A DNA stretch of 64,000 bases. Origin: Amycolatopsis granulosa (GTDB taxonomy: Bacteria > Actinomycetota > Actinomycetes > Mycobacteriales > Pseudonocardiaceae). Location of the stretch: NCBI RefSeq assembly GCF_011758745.1, contig NZ_JAANOV010000001.1, forward strand, positions 5,559,990 through 5,623,989, in the 5' to 3' direction. The position numbers were made by a program, and so were the translations under genes. A model generated the notes under the pieces. That model searched no databases and was not told the DNA's origin. It saw nothing but the letters and a program-made list of their open reading frames with translations. Of the stretch, positions 11,933-20,463 are shown piece after piece; the stretch's first letter is position 1; each line of letters starts with the position of its first letter.

Positions 11933-12523
11933 ATGCGTAACGCTGGCAAGATCGTGCTCGCGGCAGCCGCCGCCCTCGCCGTCGCGGCCTGCTCTCCCGA
12001 CCAGGAACCGTCGTCCGTCCCGCCCGGTGGCGGCCCGACCTACCCGGCGCCCGAGCCGGCGGCGGCGTCCACGAGCGCTTCGGCGGCCCACGGCACGAGC
12101 AGCAACGCCACGCGCGAGTGCACCGCCGACGACATCACGGTGACCGGTGACGTCGGCGCCAAGCCGACGATCACGATCCCGGACACCTGCGCCGCGCCGA
12201 CCAAGCTGGTGACCAAGGATCTCAAGCCGGGCACCGGGGCCACCGCGCGCGCCGGCAGCACGCTGCAGATGAACTACGACCTGGTTACCTGGTCGGACAA
12301 GACCGACCAGCAGAACTCGTTCGGCTCGGCGCCGTTCTCGTTCGCGCTCGGCGCGGGCACCGCCATCCCCGGGTGGGACCAGGGCCTGGAGGGCATCAAG
12401 CAGGGCGGCCGCCGCCTGCTGGTCGTCCCGCCCAACCTCGGCTACGGCCCGCGCGGCAACGGCCCGATCAAGCCGAACGAGACGCTCGTCTTCGTCGTCG
12501 ACGCCGTCCAGGTCGCCGGCTGA
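11933..12523 (+). CDS. lipoprotein FKBP-type peptidyl-prolyl isomerase
   Basis: Predicted cell-surface prolyl isomerase. The 196-residue product has a lipoprotein signal peptide ending LAVAAC, with Cys20 as lipidation site, then a Ser/Pro/Ala-rich linker to about residue 60. The C-terminal FKBP domain contains the ligand-pocket signatures GTAIPGWDQGLEGIKQGG and LLVVPPNLGYGPRGNGPI. It ends with the family's VFVVDAVQV strand. The following SDR gene starts 5 bp downstream, so they are probably co-transcribed, though no functional link is evident. Confidence 0.9.
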   Translation: MRNAGKIVLAAAAALAVAACSPDQEPSSVPPGGGPTYPAPEPAAASTSASAAHGTSSNATRECTADDITVTGDVGAKPTITIPDTCAAPTKLVTKDLKPGTGATARAGSTLQMNYDLVTWSDKTDQQNSFGSAPFSFALGAGTAIPGWDQGLEGIKQGGRRLLVVPPNLGYGPRGNGPIKPNETLVFVVDAVQVAG

Positions 12524-12528
12524 CGCCG

Positions 12529-13290
12529 GTGGACGTCCGCGGTGCGGTCGCAGTGGTCACCGGTGCCTCCTCCGGCATCGGGGCCGCCACCGCGCTCCGG
12601 CTGCACGAGGCCGGTGCTCGCCTCGTGCTGCAGGGCCGCGACGGTGACCGGCTCGCCGCGATCGCCGACCGCACCGGCGCCGTCGCGATCCGCGCCGACT
12701 TCGCCGAGCCCGGCGCGGCCGAGGCGGCCGCGGAGGAGATCGCGCGGCGGGCGGAGCGGATCGACGTGCTCGTCAACAACGCCGGCCTGGGCTGGGCGGG
12801 GGCGGTGGCCGAGATGTCCGGTCCGGACGTACGGCGGTTGCTCGACGTGAACCTCGCCGCCCCGCTCGAACTGACCCGTGCGCTGCTGCCCCGGCTGCTG
12901 GCGCGGCCCCGCGCGGCGGTGGTCTTCGTCACCTCCATCGCGGGACGGACAGGGGTCGCGGGGGAGTGCGTCTACTCGGCGGCCAAGGCCGGGGTTGACG
13001 TGTTCGCGGAGAGCTTACGGCTCGAACTGGCCGGTACCGGGGTGCACGTCGGGGTCGTCGTGCCCGGGGTGGTGGACACCGCGTTCTTTGCCCGCCGCGG
13101 CCGCCCCTACCAGCGGCGGAGCCCGAAACCGGTCCCGGCGGCCACGGTCGCCGCCGCGGTGCTCGAAGCGGTCACCGCGGAGCGTGCGGAGCAGTACGTC
13201 CCGCGCTGGCTGCGGCTGCCGACAGTGGTGCGGGCGACGGTGCCTTCGGTGTACCGTGCACTGTCTGCCCGATTCGGGGGCTCGAGCTGA
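12529..13290 (+). CDS. short-chain dehydrogenase/reductase (SDR)
   Basis: Classical SDR of 253 residues; substrate unknown. The cofactor motif TGASSGIG is at about 11-18 and NNAGLGWAG near residue 83. The catalytic Tyr-x3-Lys is seen as CVYSAAKAG near residue 149, with Ser in FVTSIAG upstream. The start is the GTG at 12529, six bases after the FKBP stop. The C-terminal tail includes a family-typical segment of oxidoreductases acting on lipids or polyketides, which does not fix the substrate. Confidence 0.88.
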   Translation: MDVRGAVAVVTGASSGIGAATALRLHEAGARLVLQGRDGDRLAAIADRTGAVAIRADFAEPGAAEAAAEEIARRAERIDVLVNNAGLGWAGAVAEMSGPDVRRLLDVNLAAPLELTRALLPRLLARPRAAVVFVTSIAGRTGVAGECVYSAAKAGVDVFAESLRLELAGTGVHVGVVVPGVVDTAFFARRGRPYQRRSPKPVPAATVAAAVLEAVTAERAEQYVPRWLRLPTVVRATVPSVYRALSARFGGSS

Positions 13291-13332
13291 GGCCCCGGAA
13301 TCTTTCCGCCACTGGAAGCGCTGACAAGTGAC

Positions 13333-14310
13333 GTGCTAGTCCCGGTCTTCCTCGGATTCGCCGCGGCATTCCTGTTCGCCGCGTCCGCCGCGCTGCAACG
13401 ACGCGCGGTGATCGAGGTTGCCGACAGCGACGTCGACGGTCGCGCCGCACGGCACCGGGTCCCCGTACTGTGGCTGATCCGCAAGCTGTTGCGCAAGAGG
13501 GTGTGGCTCGCCGGGTGGGCGACCAACCTGTTGGGATTTTTCAGCCAGGCCGCCGCGCTGCACTTCGGCTCGATCGCGCTCGTGCAGCCGCTGCTGGTCA
13601 CCGAGCTGCTGTTCGCGCTGCCGATGGCCTCGGCCGCGATCCGGCGCTGGCCGCCGCTGCGGGACTGGCTGGCCGGGCTCGCCATCACCGGGGGCGTGGT
13701 GGTGTTCCTCGCGGTCGAGGGGGCCGCACCCCTGGACGGGCCGCCGGACCAGGGCCGCCTGCTGATCGCGGTGCTGATCGCCGCCGCCACCGTCGTCACC
13801 CTCGTCCAGGTCGCCCAGCACCGCGGCCCGCTCGTGCACAGCGCGCTCATCGCGGCCGCGGCCGGGATCTGCTACGCGATCAGCGCGGCCATGATGAAGG
13901 TGACCACCGATCTGCTGTTGAACGAGGGTGTCGCTCACACCGCCATCACCTGGCCGGGTTACGTCCTCGCGCTGTCGACCCTGTCCGGGCTGCTGCTCGG
14001 CCAGCAGGCGTACGGGTCGGGGTCGCTGTCCGCGGCGATCGCCGTCATGTCCATCGTCAACCCCGCCGCCAGCTATTTCCTGGGACTACTGGCGTTCAAC
14101 GCGACCCTGGTGACCGAGCCCGGTCCGCTGGCCGCCACCGCCGGCGCCGCCGTGCTGCTCAGCCTCGGCGTGTTCGGGCTGGCGCACTCGCCGAGCGTCC
14201 AGGCCGAAGCGAGCCGGTCCGCCCAACGCGGGGTTTACCCCGGAGGTGATAGGTTCTCCGGAACCGTCCCCGCCCGGCGTCGTTCTTCGGACACCCTCGC
14301 ACAGGAATAA
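13333..14310 (+). CDS. DMT-superfamily permease
   Basis: Integral membrane protein of 325 residues with about nine or ten hydrophobic segments, beginning MLVPVFLGFAAAFLFAASAALQ. The pattern SIALVQPLLVTELLFALP, which recurs in weaker form later (SLSAAIAVMSIVNPAASYF), is typical of EamA/DMT-type exporters duplicated in two halves. Substrate unknown. It starts at a GTG 42 bp after the SDR stop. The hydrophilic last about 40 residues are not conserved-looking. Confidence 0.75.
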   Translation: MLVPVFLGFAAAFLFAASAALQRRAVIEVADSDVDGRAARHRVPVLWLIRKLLRKRVWLAGWATNLLGFFSQAAALHFGSIALVQPLLVTELLFALPMASAAIRRWPPLRDWLAGLAITGGVVVFLAVEGAAPLDGPPDQGRLLIAVLIAAATVVTLVQVAQHRGPLVHSALIAAAAGICYAISAAMMKVTTDLLLNEGVAHTAITWPGYVLALSTLSGLLLGQQAYGSGSLSAAIAVMSIVNPAASYFLGLLAFNATLVTEPGPLAATAGAAVLLSLGVFGLAHSPSVQAEASRSAQRGVYPGGDRFSGTVPARRRSSDTLAQE

Positions 14311-14420
14311 TTCAGGTTTCCGGCGCAGGTTTCGCCCGGGCGGGCAGTGGAACCCACAGAGCCTGTCGATGAGTGCGCTGCCCCCGCGCAGTCCAGGCAG
14401 ACCCTTGGAGGCTGGAACCC

Positions 14421-15104
14421 GTGCACCACCGAGCGTCGTCCGGCGAGCGCCACCTGGTGATCGAAATCCCGCACCTGGGCAAAACGGTCAAGGACGCAGT
14501 CATCATGCTGCTCGAGACCGTCATCGTGCCGACCGTGCTGCTGGCGCTGCTGCTGCACATGGTCGGTCTCGTGCCGGCCTTGTGCGCGGTCATCGGCTGG
14601 AGCGCGTTCGTCATCGGCGCGCGACGGCTGATGAAGCGCGACCTGCCCCGCACGCTGCTGCTGTGCACCGCCATGCTGATCGGACGCGCCGCGGTCGCGC
14701 TGATCACGTCCAGCGCGGCGGTGTACGTGTTGCAACCGGTCCTCGGATCGGTGCTGATGTTCGTCATCTTCGTCGGCAGCGCGATGATCGGCCGGCCCAT
14801 CACGGCCCGCCTGGCCAAGGACTTCGTGCGGCTGCCCGCGGAGCTGTTCAAGCACCGCACGGTGAACCGAGTGTTCGTCGAGGTGGCCCTGATGTGGGGC
14901 GGTTCGCGCCTCATCGACGCCGGGATGACCCTGGGTTTCCTGCACTGGGGCGTCGAGGCCGGCCTGATGTCGCGCGGCCTCCTCAGCGGCCTGCTGACCG
15001 CGCTCACCGTGGCGGTCTGCACCGCGCACGGCTGGCGCAAGCTCCGCCGCGACGGCGTGACGCTCCGCCTGGCCGGACGCAGCCCGGCCCCCGCCGCCGC
15101 CTGA
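14421..15104 (+). CDS. VC0807-like conserved membrane protein
   Basis: Roughly 227-residue membrane protein with four to six hydrophobic segments, resembling the VC0807 family of unknown function: an early IVPTVLLALLLHMVG helix, then SVLMFVIFVGSAMIGRPITA and a late LSGLLTALTVAVCTAHGW helix. The GTG at 14421 is chosen because GGAGG sits 9 nt upstream; the frame is open further upstream but without family-like sequence. No role can be assigned. It is followed by a repeat-rich 230-bp gap. Confidence 0.65.
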   Translation: MHHRASSGERHLVIEIPHLGKTVKDAVIMLLETVIVPTVLLALLLHMVGLVPALCAVIGWSAFVIGARRLMKRDLPRTLLLCTAMLIGRAAVALITSSAAVYVLQPVLGSVLMFVIFVGSAMIGRPITARLAKDFVRLPAELFKHRTVNRVFVEVALMWGGSRLIDAGMTLGFLHWGVEAGLMSRGLLSGLLTALTVAVCTAHGWRKLRRDGVTLRLAGRSPAPAAA

Positions 15105-15159
15105 CCCGCGGCCCTTCCTCTCCCGCACCCTCTCCACACCCGGCCCGCGCACGCAAACC

Positions 15160-15295
15160 GCCCAACACGCCGCCGCGCTCGGCCAACACGCCGCGCGGAC
15201 CGGCGAACACGGCGCCGCGGGCGGCGAACACGCGCGGGGTGGTGTGTTGGCCCCTCCGGGCGGTGTGTTGGCTGCTCATGGTGGTGGCTTGGCTG
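15160..15295. repeat. 21-bp-period repeat in two opposed arms
   Basis: Four forward units carry AACAC at 15164, 15185, 15206 and 15227, exactly 21 bp apart, each in a GCC(A/G)AACAC(G)-like context. Three opposite-orientation units follow: GTGTGTTGG at 15242 and 15263 and a diverged GTGGCTTGG at 15284, again exactly 21 bp apart. The CCAACAC and GTGTTGG cores of the two arms can pair. It lies between two plus-strand genes and may act as a large hairpin or terminator, or as an array of protein sites on one DNA face. Confidence 0.8.
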
Positions 15296-15337
15296 TTCCG
15301 GGCGGGTTCGCGGCGAGCGCCGTGACGGTGAACCGTG

Positions 15338-15343
15338 ATATAT
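15338..15343 (+). promoter_or_regulatory. -10 element for the PAP2-DGAT gene, probably leaderless
   Basis: ATATAT (15338-15343) stands 6 nt before the GTG at 15350, and no Shine-Dalgarno is visible before that GTG. This decides the choice of 15350 over the GTG at 15335. Confidence 0.4.
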
Positions 15344-15349
15344 GACGGT

Positions 15350-17395
15350 GTGCTCACGGTCGGTTTCCGCTCCCGGTCCCCGGTGGTCGCGGATGGCCGC
15401 ACGGCGGCCCTCCGGCGTCCGAGCTGGTGGGGTGAGCTGCTGCTCGGCCTCGCCGTGTTCGGCGTCTACCTGCTGGTCGAGGCGTTGCCGCTGCCCGATC
15501 GTGAGGCGCGGGCCCACGCCGGCGGCGAGGCGTTGCTGGCGTTCGAGCGGATGCTGCACCTCGACTTCGAGCTGCCGGTCAACCAGTGGCTCGCCGGGCA
15601 GGGCTGGCTCCGGGTCGCCGCCAACTACGAGTACGCGATCACCTACATCGTCAGCGCCCTCGTCCTGCTGATCTGGGTGCACGCCCGCTACCCGGCCCAC
15701 TACCGGTCGGTGCGCACCAGTTTCGTCTGGCTCAACCTGTTCGCCCTCGCCTGTTTCTGGCTGTTCCCGGTCGCGCCGCCCCGGATGCTCCCGGGTGCCG
15801 GGTTCGTCGACACCGTCCGCCTGGGGCACACGTTCCTGTCCTGGGGCTCCCCGGCGTTGCAGGGCGCCAACCAGCTGGCCGCGATGCCGTCCCTGCACGT
15901 CGGCTGGGCGTTGTGGGTGTCGGTGGTCCTCGCGCGCATCAGCGGCGGCTGGATGGTGCAGATCGTCAGCGCGGTGCACGTGCTCGTCACGTTCGCGGTC
16001 ATCATCGCCACCGGCAACCACTACTGGGTGGATGCCGTCGGCGCCGCCGTGCTCATCGCCGCGGCGACCGGGCTCGCCCGGGTCGCCCGGCCGGTGGACC
16101 GGGTGCCCGCCTCCGACACGTTCTTCCTGCACGTGGAAACGCCCGCGTACCCGCAGCACGTGGGCGGTCTCATCATGCTGGACACCTCGGCCGACCCCGC
16201 CGGCCCGGCGGGTGCCTGGGTCCGGGCCGCGATCCGGGACAAGCTCGCCGACCTGCCCCGCTACACCCAGCGCCTGTCGGAGTACTCGCCCTGGCGGCGG
16301 CAGTACTGGGTGCCGCATCCCGATCTCGACTGGGACTGGCACGTTCCCGAGTTCGACCTCACCCGCCCGGACGGCACCCCCGGCGGCATGGGGGAGCTGC
16401 ACAAGCTGGTCGCCCGGTTCCAGGGTGAACCCCTGCCGCGGGACCGGCCGCTGTGGCGGTTCGTGGTCGTGCGGGGTGTCGAGACGAACACCGCCGCGGT
16501 GATCTCGCTGGTGCACCACGCCGTCGCCGACGGCATCGGCACGATCAGCCTGATGCTCGACCTGTTCGACTCGCCGAGCCTGCTGGAGGGGCTCAACGAG
16601 ACGACACGGCCCACGGTCCTGCAGAAGGTCGCCGCCGGGGCGGTGGGCCTGGCGCAGCTGGCCACCGACGGGCGGCCGAAGTCCCGGCTGCCGGCCCGGA
16701 ACCCGCCGGATCGCCGCTACGCCACCCTGCAGATCCCGCTCGACGACGTCCGCGAGCTGGCGCGCAAGCACGGCGTCCGGGTCACCGACCTGCTGCTGGG
16801 TGGGGTCGCGGGCGCACTGCGCCGGGTGGCGGTCACGCCGCTGCCCGAGTCGATGCTCACGTCGGTCACGCTGATGGCCGCCGAACCCCGGCCGGGCGCG
16901 GAGGGCAACGTCACCGCCGCGGTGATGGTCGACATCCCATTGGGGGACATGCCCGAGGCCGAGCGCCTCCGGCGGATCGCCAAGGCCACCCGACGGCTGC
17001 GCACCGGCACCCGGGTCGTCGCGTCCCGGTTCGTGCAGCACACGGTGGCCGGTCTGCTGCCTGCGTGCGTGCACGCCTGGTTCGCCCGGACTGTCTACAA
17101 TGCACGGTTCTTCAACGGCACGGTGTCCAACATGCCCGGGGCGTCGTGGCAGGTGAATTTCCGGCATTTCCCGCTGCGCACCGCGTTCGCCATCATCCCG
17201 CTCGCACCGGGCACCCCGTTCACCATCGGCGTGCTCGGCTGGTACGGGTCGTTCTCCCTCAGTGCCACCGTGGACGCGGCGCTCGTGGACAGTGTGGACG
17301 AGTTGCTCGCCGCGTTCCGCGCGGTGCTGGCGGAACTGGACCGAGTCCTCACAGGTCGTCCGGTTCGGACCCGCCCCAGGCGAGGGCGAGCGTGA
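15350..17395 (+). CDS. PAP2-type phosphatase / WS-DGAT acyltransferase fusion
   Basis: Two-domain protein of about 681 residues. Residues 25 to about 245 are a membrane PAP2-like domain (five or six hydrophobic segments; AMPSLHVGWALW and the downstream GNHYWVDAVGA supply the second and third phosphatase motifs). Residues about 260-680 are a wax ester synthase/diacylglycerol acyltransferase domain with the catalytic HHxxxDG motif in SLVHHAVADGIGT and the late NVTAAVMVDIP block. It could dephosphorylate phosphatidate and acylate the diacylglycerol in one polypeptide. Its 3' end overlaps the convergent PucR-type gene by 47 bp. The domain assignments are firm; the coupled reaction is inference. 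Confidence 0.85.
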   Translation: MLTVGFRSRSPVVADGRTAALRRPSWWGELLLGLAVFGVYLLVEALPLPDREARAHAGGEALLAFERMLHLDFELPVNQWLAGQGWLRVAANYEYAITYIVSALVLLIWVHARYPAHYRSVRTSFVWLNLFALACFWLFPVAPPRMLPGAGFVDTVRLGHTFLSWGSPALQGANQLAAMPSLHVGWALWVSVVLARISGGWMVQIVSAVHVLVTFAVIIATGNHYWVDAVGAAVLIAAATGLARVARPVDRVPASDTFFLHVETPAYPQHVGGLIMLDTSADPAGPAGAWVRAAIRDKLADLPRYTQRLSEYSPWRRQYWVPHPDLDWDWHVPEFDLTRPDGTPGGMGELHKLVARFQGEPLPRDRPLWRFVVVRGVETNTAAVISLVHHAVADGIGTISLMLDLFDSPSLLEGLNETTRPTVLQKVAAGAVGLAQLATDGRPKSRLPARNPPDRRYATLQIPLDDVRELARKHGVRVTDLLLGGVAGALRRVAVTPLPESMLTSVTLMAAEPRPGAEGNVTAAVMVDIPLGDMPEAERLRRIAKATRRLRTGTRVVASRFVQHTVAGLLPACVHAWFARTVYNARFFNGTVSNMPGASWQVNFRHFPLRTAFAIIPLAPGTPFTIGVLGWYGSFSLSATVDAALVDSVDELLAAFRAVLAELDRVLTGRPVRTRPRRGRA

Positions 17396-18563
17396 GCCGG
17401 CGCCGGTTGTCCGGATCGTCCAGGCTCTCCCCGAACAGCTCCCGCAACTGGGCCATCCGGTAGCGCACGGTCTGCGGGTGGATGTGCAGTTCCTCCGCCA
17501 TCGCCCGGCGGTCGCCGAGGTGCCGCAGCCAGCAGGCGAGCGTTTCGCACAACCGCTTGCGCGTCACCGGCCCCAGGTGCGCCAGGGGAGCGAGGCACTG
17601 GTGGCGGAAGGCGTCGAACAGCTTCGCGTCCCGGTGCACGATGAGCGAGTCCAGGTGCTCGTCCACGAACACCGGATCGTCGGTCAGCACGTGGTCGCGG
17701 CGCAGCTGCGCGGCCAGCTCGGCGATGTGCATGCTGGCCGGCAGGTGTTCCAGGGCCACCGCGTGCCCGACCACCGCTCCGGCACCGCGCAACGCCGACG
17801 ACAGCCACTGGCGGCGTTGCGGCCCACCCGGATCGGGCACGATCGCGCAGACCAGGCGCTGCCGCCGGACGTGCAGGCAGGACTGCCCCAGCCGCCCCAG
17901 GAGGGCGCTGCCGACCGGGTTGTCCGGCTCGACCAGCACCACCGCGGCCTGCCGCGGCAACGGCCAGTCCACGCGGGCCGCCGCGGCGCGGATCGCGGCG
18001 GAATCGGAACGGTCCGACAGCAGCATGTCCGCGAGCTCGTCGCGCAGCCGTTCCCGGGTGGCCGCGGATTCCGACTGCTCCAGCACGTATCCGCGCGCCG
18101 AGGCCGAGGACAGCTGGTCCACGAAGATGAACACCGCCTCGGCCAGCGAGGCGAACATGTCGGAGGGGACTCCGACCTCCAGCGCGACCTCGGCGACGTG
18201 GTGCCACGCCACGCGCGCACCGATCTGGTACGCCGAGAGCAGGCTCGTCAGATCGCGGCCCTGCTGCCACTGCGCACGCCCGATCTCCTCGAACAGCGGC
18301 TGTTCGCCGAACCGGTCGGCCCCCTCGGCGATCCCGGACAGCTCGGCGATGTCCCACTTGGCCATCCGGAGCAGGCGCTGCAGGAACATGTTGGCCGAGA
18401 CCAGGACCTCGTCCCGCTCGGTGACGATGAACTCGGCGTAGTCCGGCCAGTGCTCGTCGAGCAGCCGTGCGACGTCGTCCAGCATCCGCGGCAGCCGTTG
18501 GGAGGTCGCCGCCGCGAGATGCGCCAGCTTGCCGTCGCTGGTCTCCGTCCGTCTGCCCGCCAT
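17349..18563 (-). CDS. PucR/CdaR-type transcriptional regulator
   Basis: Regulator of about 404 residues with the PucR-type C-terminal helix-turn-helix: LACWLRHLGDRRAMAEELHI followed by HPQTVRYRMAQLRELFGESL. The N-terminal about 150 residues (RLPRMLDDVARLLDEHW onward) resemble the RsbT co-antagonist-like input domain found in many actinobacterial members. The ATG at 18563 follows GGGGG by 8 nt. It is divergent from the hopanoid operon (137 bp between starts) and tail to tail with the acyltransferase fusion, so either may be its target; that is inference from position. Confidence 0.82.
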   Translation of the reverse strand: MAGRRTETSDGKLAHLAAATSQRLPRMLDDVARLLDEHWPDYAEFIVTERDEVLVSANMFLQRLLRMAKWDIAELSGIAEGADRFGEQPLFEEIGRAQWQQGRDLTSLLSAYQIGARVAWHHVAEVALEVGVPSDMFASLAEAVFIFVDQLSSASARGYVLEQSESAATRERLRDELADMLLSDRSDSAAIRAAAARVDWPLPRQAAVVLVEPDNPVGSALLGRLGQSCLHVRRQRLVCAIVPDPGGPQRRQWLSSALRGAGAVVGHAVALEHLPASMHIAELAAQLRRDHVLTDDPVFVDEHLDSLIVHRDAKLFDAFRHQCLAPLAHLGPVTRKRLCETLACWLRHLGDRRAMAEELHIHPQTVRYRMAQLRELFGESLDDPDNRRRLTLALAWGGSEPDDL

Positions 18564-18617
18564 GTCGTGGACCCCCACTCGCCCAGCCCGCGTGCCGTCC
18601 ATCGTCCGGGTCAATAC

Positions 18618-18632
18618 TGTCAGCTCGTGACA
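18618..18632. promoter_or_regulatory. inverted repeat between the PucR-type gene and hpnC
   Basis: TGTCA and TGACA separated by GCTCG form a 5-5-5 dyad about midway between the two divergent starts. It is a candidate operator for the PucR-type protein or another regulator of the hopanoid operon. Confidence 0.35.
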
Positions 18633-18688
18633 ACCGGGGCTTCTCCATTCTTGTTTCCGGTGCGAAGAATTCGCCTCGGGGCCCGAGT

Positions 18689-18694
18689 GATTAT
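18689..18694 (+). promoter_or_regulatory. possible -10 for hpnC
   Basis: GATTAT lies 6 nt before the hpnC ATG (18701). The only Shine-Dalgarno-like bases (GAGG) are 2 nt from the ATG, too close to be efficient. A leaderless hopanoid operon message is possible but this -10 is a weak match. Confidence 0.3.
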
Positions 18695-18700
18695 GAGGCG

Positions 18701-19603
18701 ATGGCTCCCGCACCCGCTGGTTCCGGCACGGTCGACGACCGCGTGCTGCGCGAAAAGAAGCAGGCCGAGAACTTTCCGGTAGCGCTGCGGATTCTTCCCC
18801 GTGACCTGCGTGCGGACCTGGGTGCGGTCTACGACGTGGCACGCGTCATCGACGACCTGGGCGACGAAGCGGCCGGCGCGGCGGCCGAGCGCACGGCCGG
18901 GTTGCTGCGGTTCCAGAACGATCTGGAACGCGCCTTCCGGGGCGAGCAACCACACGAACGGGTATTGCGTGATCTTGTGCCCGCGATTCGGCGCCGGGAT
19001 CTGGAACTCGAACCGTTCACCCGGCTGGTGCGGGCCAACCTCCAGGACCAGCGTGTCGCCGCCTATGCCACGCAGGCCGAGCTGGAGAGGTACTGCGTGC
19101 TCTCCGCCGACCCGGTCGGCCGCATCGTGCTCCGGATCTTCGGCGTGCGCGACGCCGAGGCCGAGCGCCTGTCCGACCGGGTCTGCACCGCGCTCCAGCT
19201 CATCGAGCACTGCCAGGACGTCGCCGAGGACCGCCGCAACGGGCGGGTCTACCTGCCGGAGGCCGACCTCGCCGCGTTCGGCGCCACCGCCACCGACCTG
19301 GACGCGCGCGTCACCAGCCGCCCGGTGCGGCTCGCCGTGGCCGCGCAGTGCGCTCGCGCGCTGGACCTGCTGACCGAGGGCGCGGCGCTGCTGGACCGCC
19401 TGCACGGCTGGGCGCGCCTGGCCGTGGCGGGTTATGTCGCCGGGGGGCTGGCCACTCTCGACGCGTTGCGCCGGGTTCGCTGGGACGTCCTGTCCGGCAC
19501 CCCGCGCCCGCGCAAGCCCGATGTCCTGGCGCACCTGATCGCCCTGCTGGTGCGCCCGGCCGCCCATGTCCGCCGGATCCGGGAAGGTGGTCGGTTCTCG
19601 TGA
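18701..19603 (+). CDS. hpnC: squalene synthase HpnC
   Basis: With HpnD and HpnE it replaces eukaryotic-type squalene synthase: HpnC converts presqualene diphosphate to hydroxysqualene. The 300-residue product shows the family opening [20 protein letters not shown], then [15 protein letters not shown] (first Asp-rich motif) and [16 protein letters not shown] (second motif, DVAED). ATG at 18701; the frame is open upstream but without homology-like sequence. First gene of the operon; overlaps hpnD by 4 bp (GTGA). Confidence 0.92.
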   Translation: MAPAPAGSGTVDDRVLREKKQAENFPVALRILPRDLRADLGAVYDVARVIDDLGDEAAGAAAERTAGLLRFQNDLERAFRGEQPHERVLRDLVPAIRRRDLELEPFTRLVRANLQDQRVAAYATQAELERYCVLSADPVGRIVLRIFGVRDAEAERLSDRVCTALQLIEHCQDVAEDRRNGRVYLPEADLAAFGATATDLDARVTSRPVRLAVAAQCARALDLLTEGAALLDRLHGWARLAVAGYVAGGLATLDALRRVRWDVLSGTPRPRKPDVLAHLIALLVRPAAHVRRIREGGRFS

Positions 19604-20463
19604 CGACCCCGACGATCGCACAGGCCTACGCCACCTGCGAGGACATCACCAGGACGGAGGCCCGCAACTTCTACTGGGGCATCCGGCTGCTCACCAGGGA
19701 GCGCCGCTCGGCGCTGTGCGCGGTGTACGCGCTGGCGCGCCGCGTGGACGACATCGGCGACGGCGACCTGCCGCTCGAGGAGAAGGCCGCGCAGCTGGAG
19801 ACGGTCCGCAAGGAGCTCTCCGCGCTCGACCGCAGCACGGACCCGGTGCTGGTCGCGGTCGCCGACGCCGCCCGCCGCTACCCGGTACCGCTGGAGGCCT
19901 TCGAGGAACTGCTCGACGGTGTCTGGATGGACATCGAGGGCCGCCGCTACGGCACTTTCGACGAGCTGACCGAGTACTGCCGGTGCGTGGCCGGGTCGAT
20001 CGGCCGGCTGTGCCTCGGCGTGTTCGGTCACCGGCCGCACCCGCACGCCGCGCACTACGCCGACGCGCTCGGCATCGCGTTGCAGCAGACCAACATCCTG
20101 CGCGACATCCGCGAGGACCTCCTCACCGGCCGGGTCTACCTGCCCGCGGCGGATCTCGACGCGTTCGGCGTCGAGCTGGCCGTCGACGAGCGGGGCGTGC
20201 TGGCCGATCCGCACGGCGGCCTGGCGAACCTCATCCGGCACAGCGCGGCCCGCGCCCGCGAGTGGTACGCCGACGGGCTGCGGCTGGGGCCGCTGCTGGA
20301 CCGCCGCAGCGGGGCGTGCTGCCTGGCGATGGCCGGTATCTACCGGCAGCTGCTGGACCGCATCGCCGAGCAGCCCTCCGCCGTGTACGACCGGCGGCTG
20401 TCGCTGTCCGGGCGGGAGAAGCTGGGCGTGGCGTTCCGCGCCCTGGGCGGGCGGGCGGCATGA
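19600..20463 (+). CDS. hpnD: presqualene diphosphate synthase HpnD
   Basis: Condenses two farnesyl diphosphates to presqualene diphosphate. The 287-residue product has [15 protein letters not shown] near the start, the first Asp-rich motif in [14 protein letters not shown] and the second in [21 protein letters not shown], the last being the most characteristic block of the family. The GTG at 19600 is preceded by GGAAGGTGG and overlaps the hpnC stop. Overlaps hpnE as ATGA. Confidence 0.94.
   Translation: MTTPTIAQAYATCEDITRTEARNFYWGIRLLTRERRSALCAVYALARRVDDIGDGDLPLEEKAAQLETVRKELSALDRSTDPVLVAVADAARRYPVPLEAFEELLDGVWMDIEGRRYGTFDELTEYCRCVAGSIGRLCLGVFGHRPHPHAAHYADALGIALQQTNILRDIREDLLTGRVYLPAADLDAFGVELAVDERGVLADPHGGLANLIRHSAARAREWYADGLRLGPLLDRRSGACCLAMAGIYRQLLDRIAEQPSAVYDRRLSLSGREKLGVAFRALGGRAA

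Noticed and set aside
14312..17167. Very long minus-strand open frame of about 950 codons
   Set aside because: It lies antisense to the VC0807-like gene, the repeats and the PAP2-DGAT gene. Its product is Arg/His/Gly-rich with no family motifs, the usual shadow of GC-rich coding DNA.
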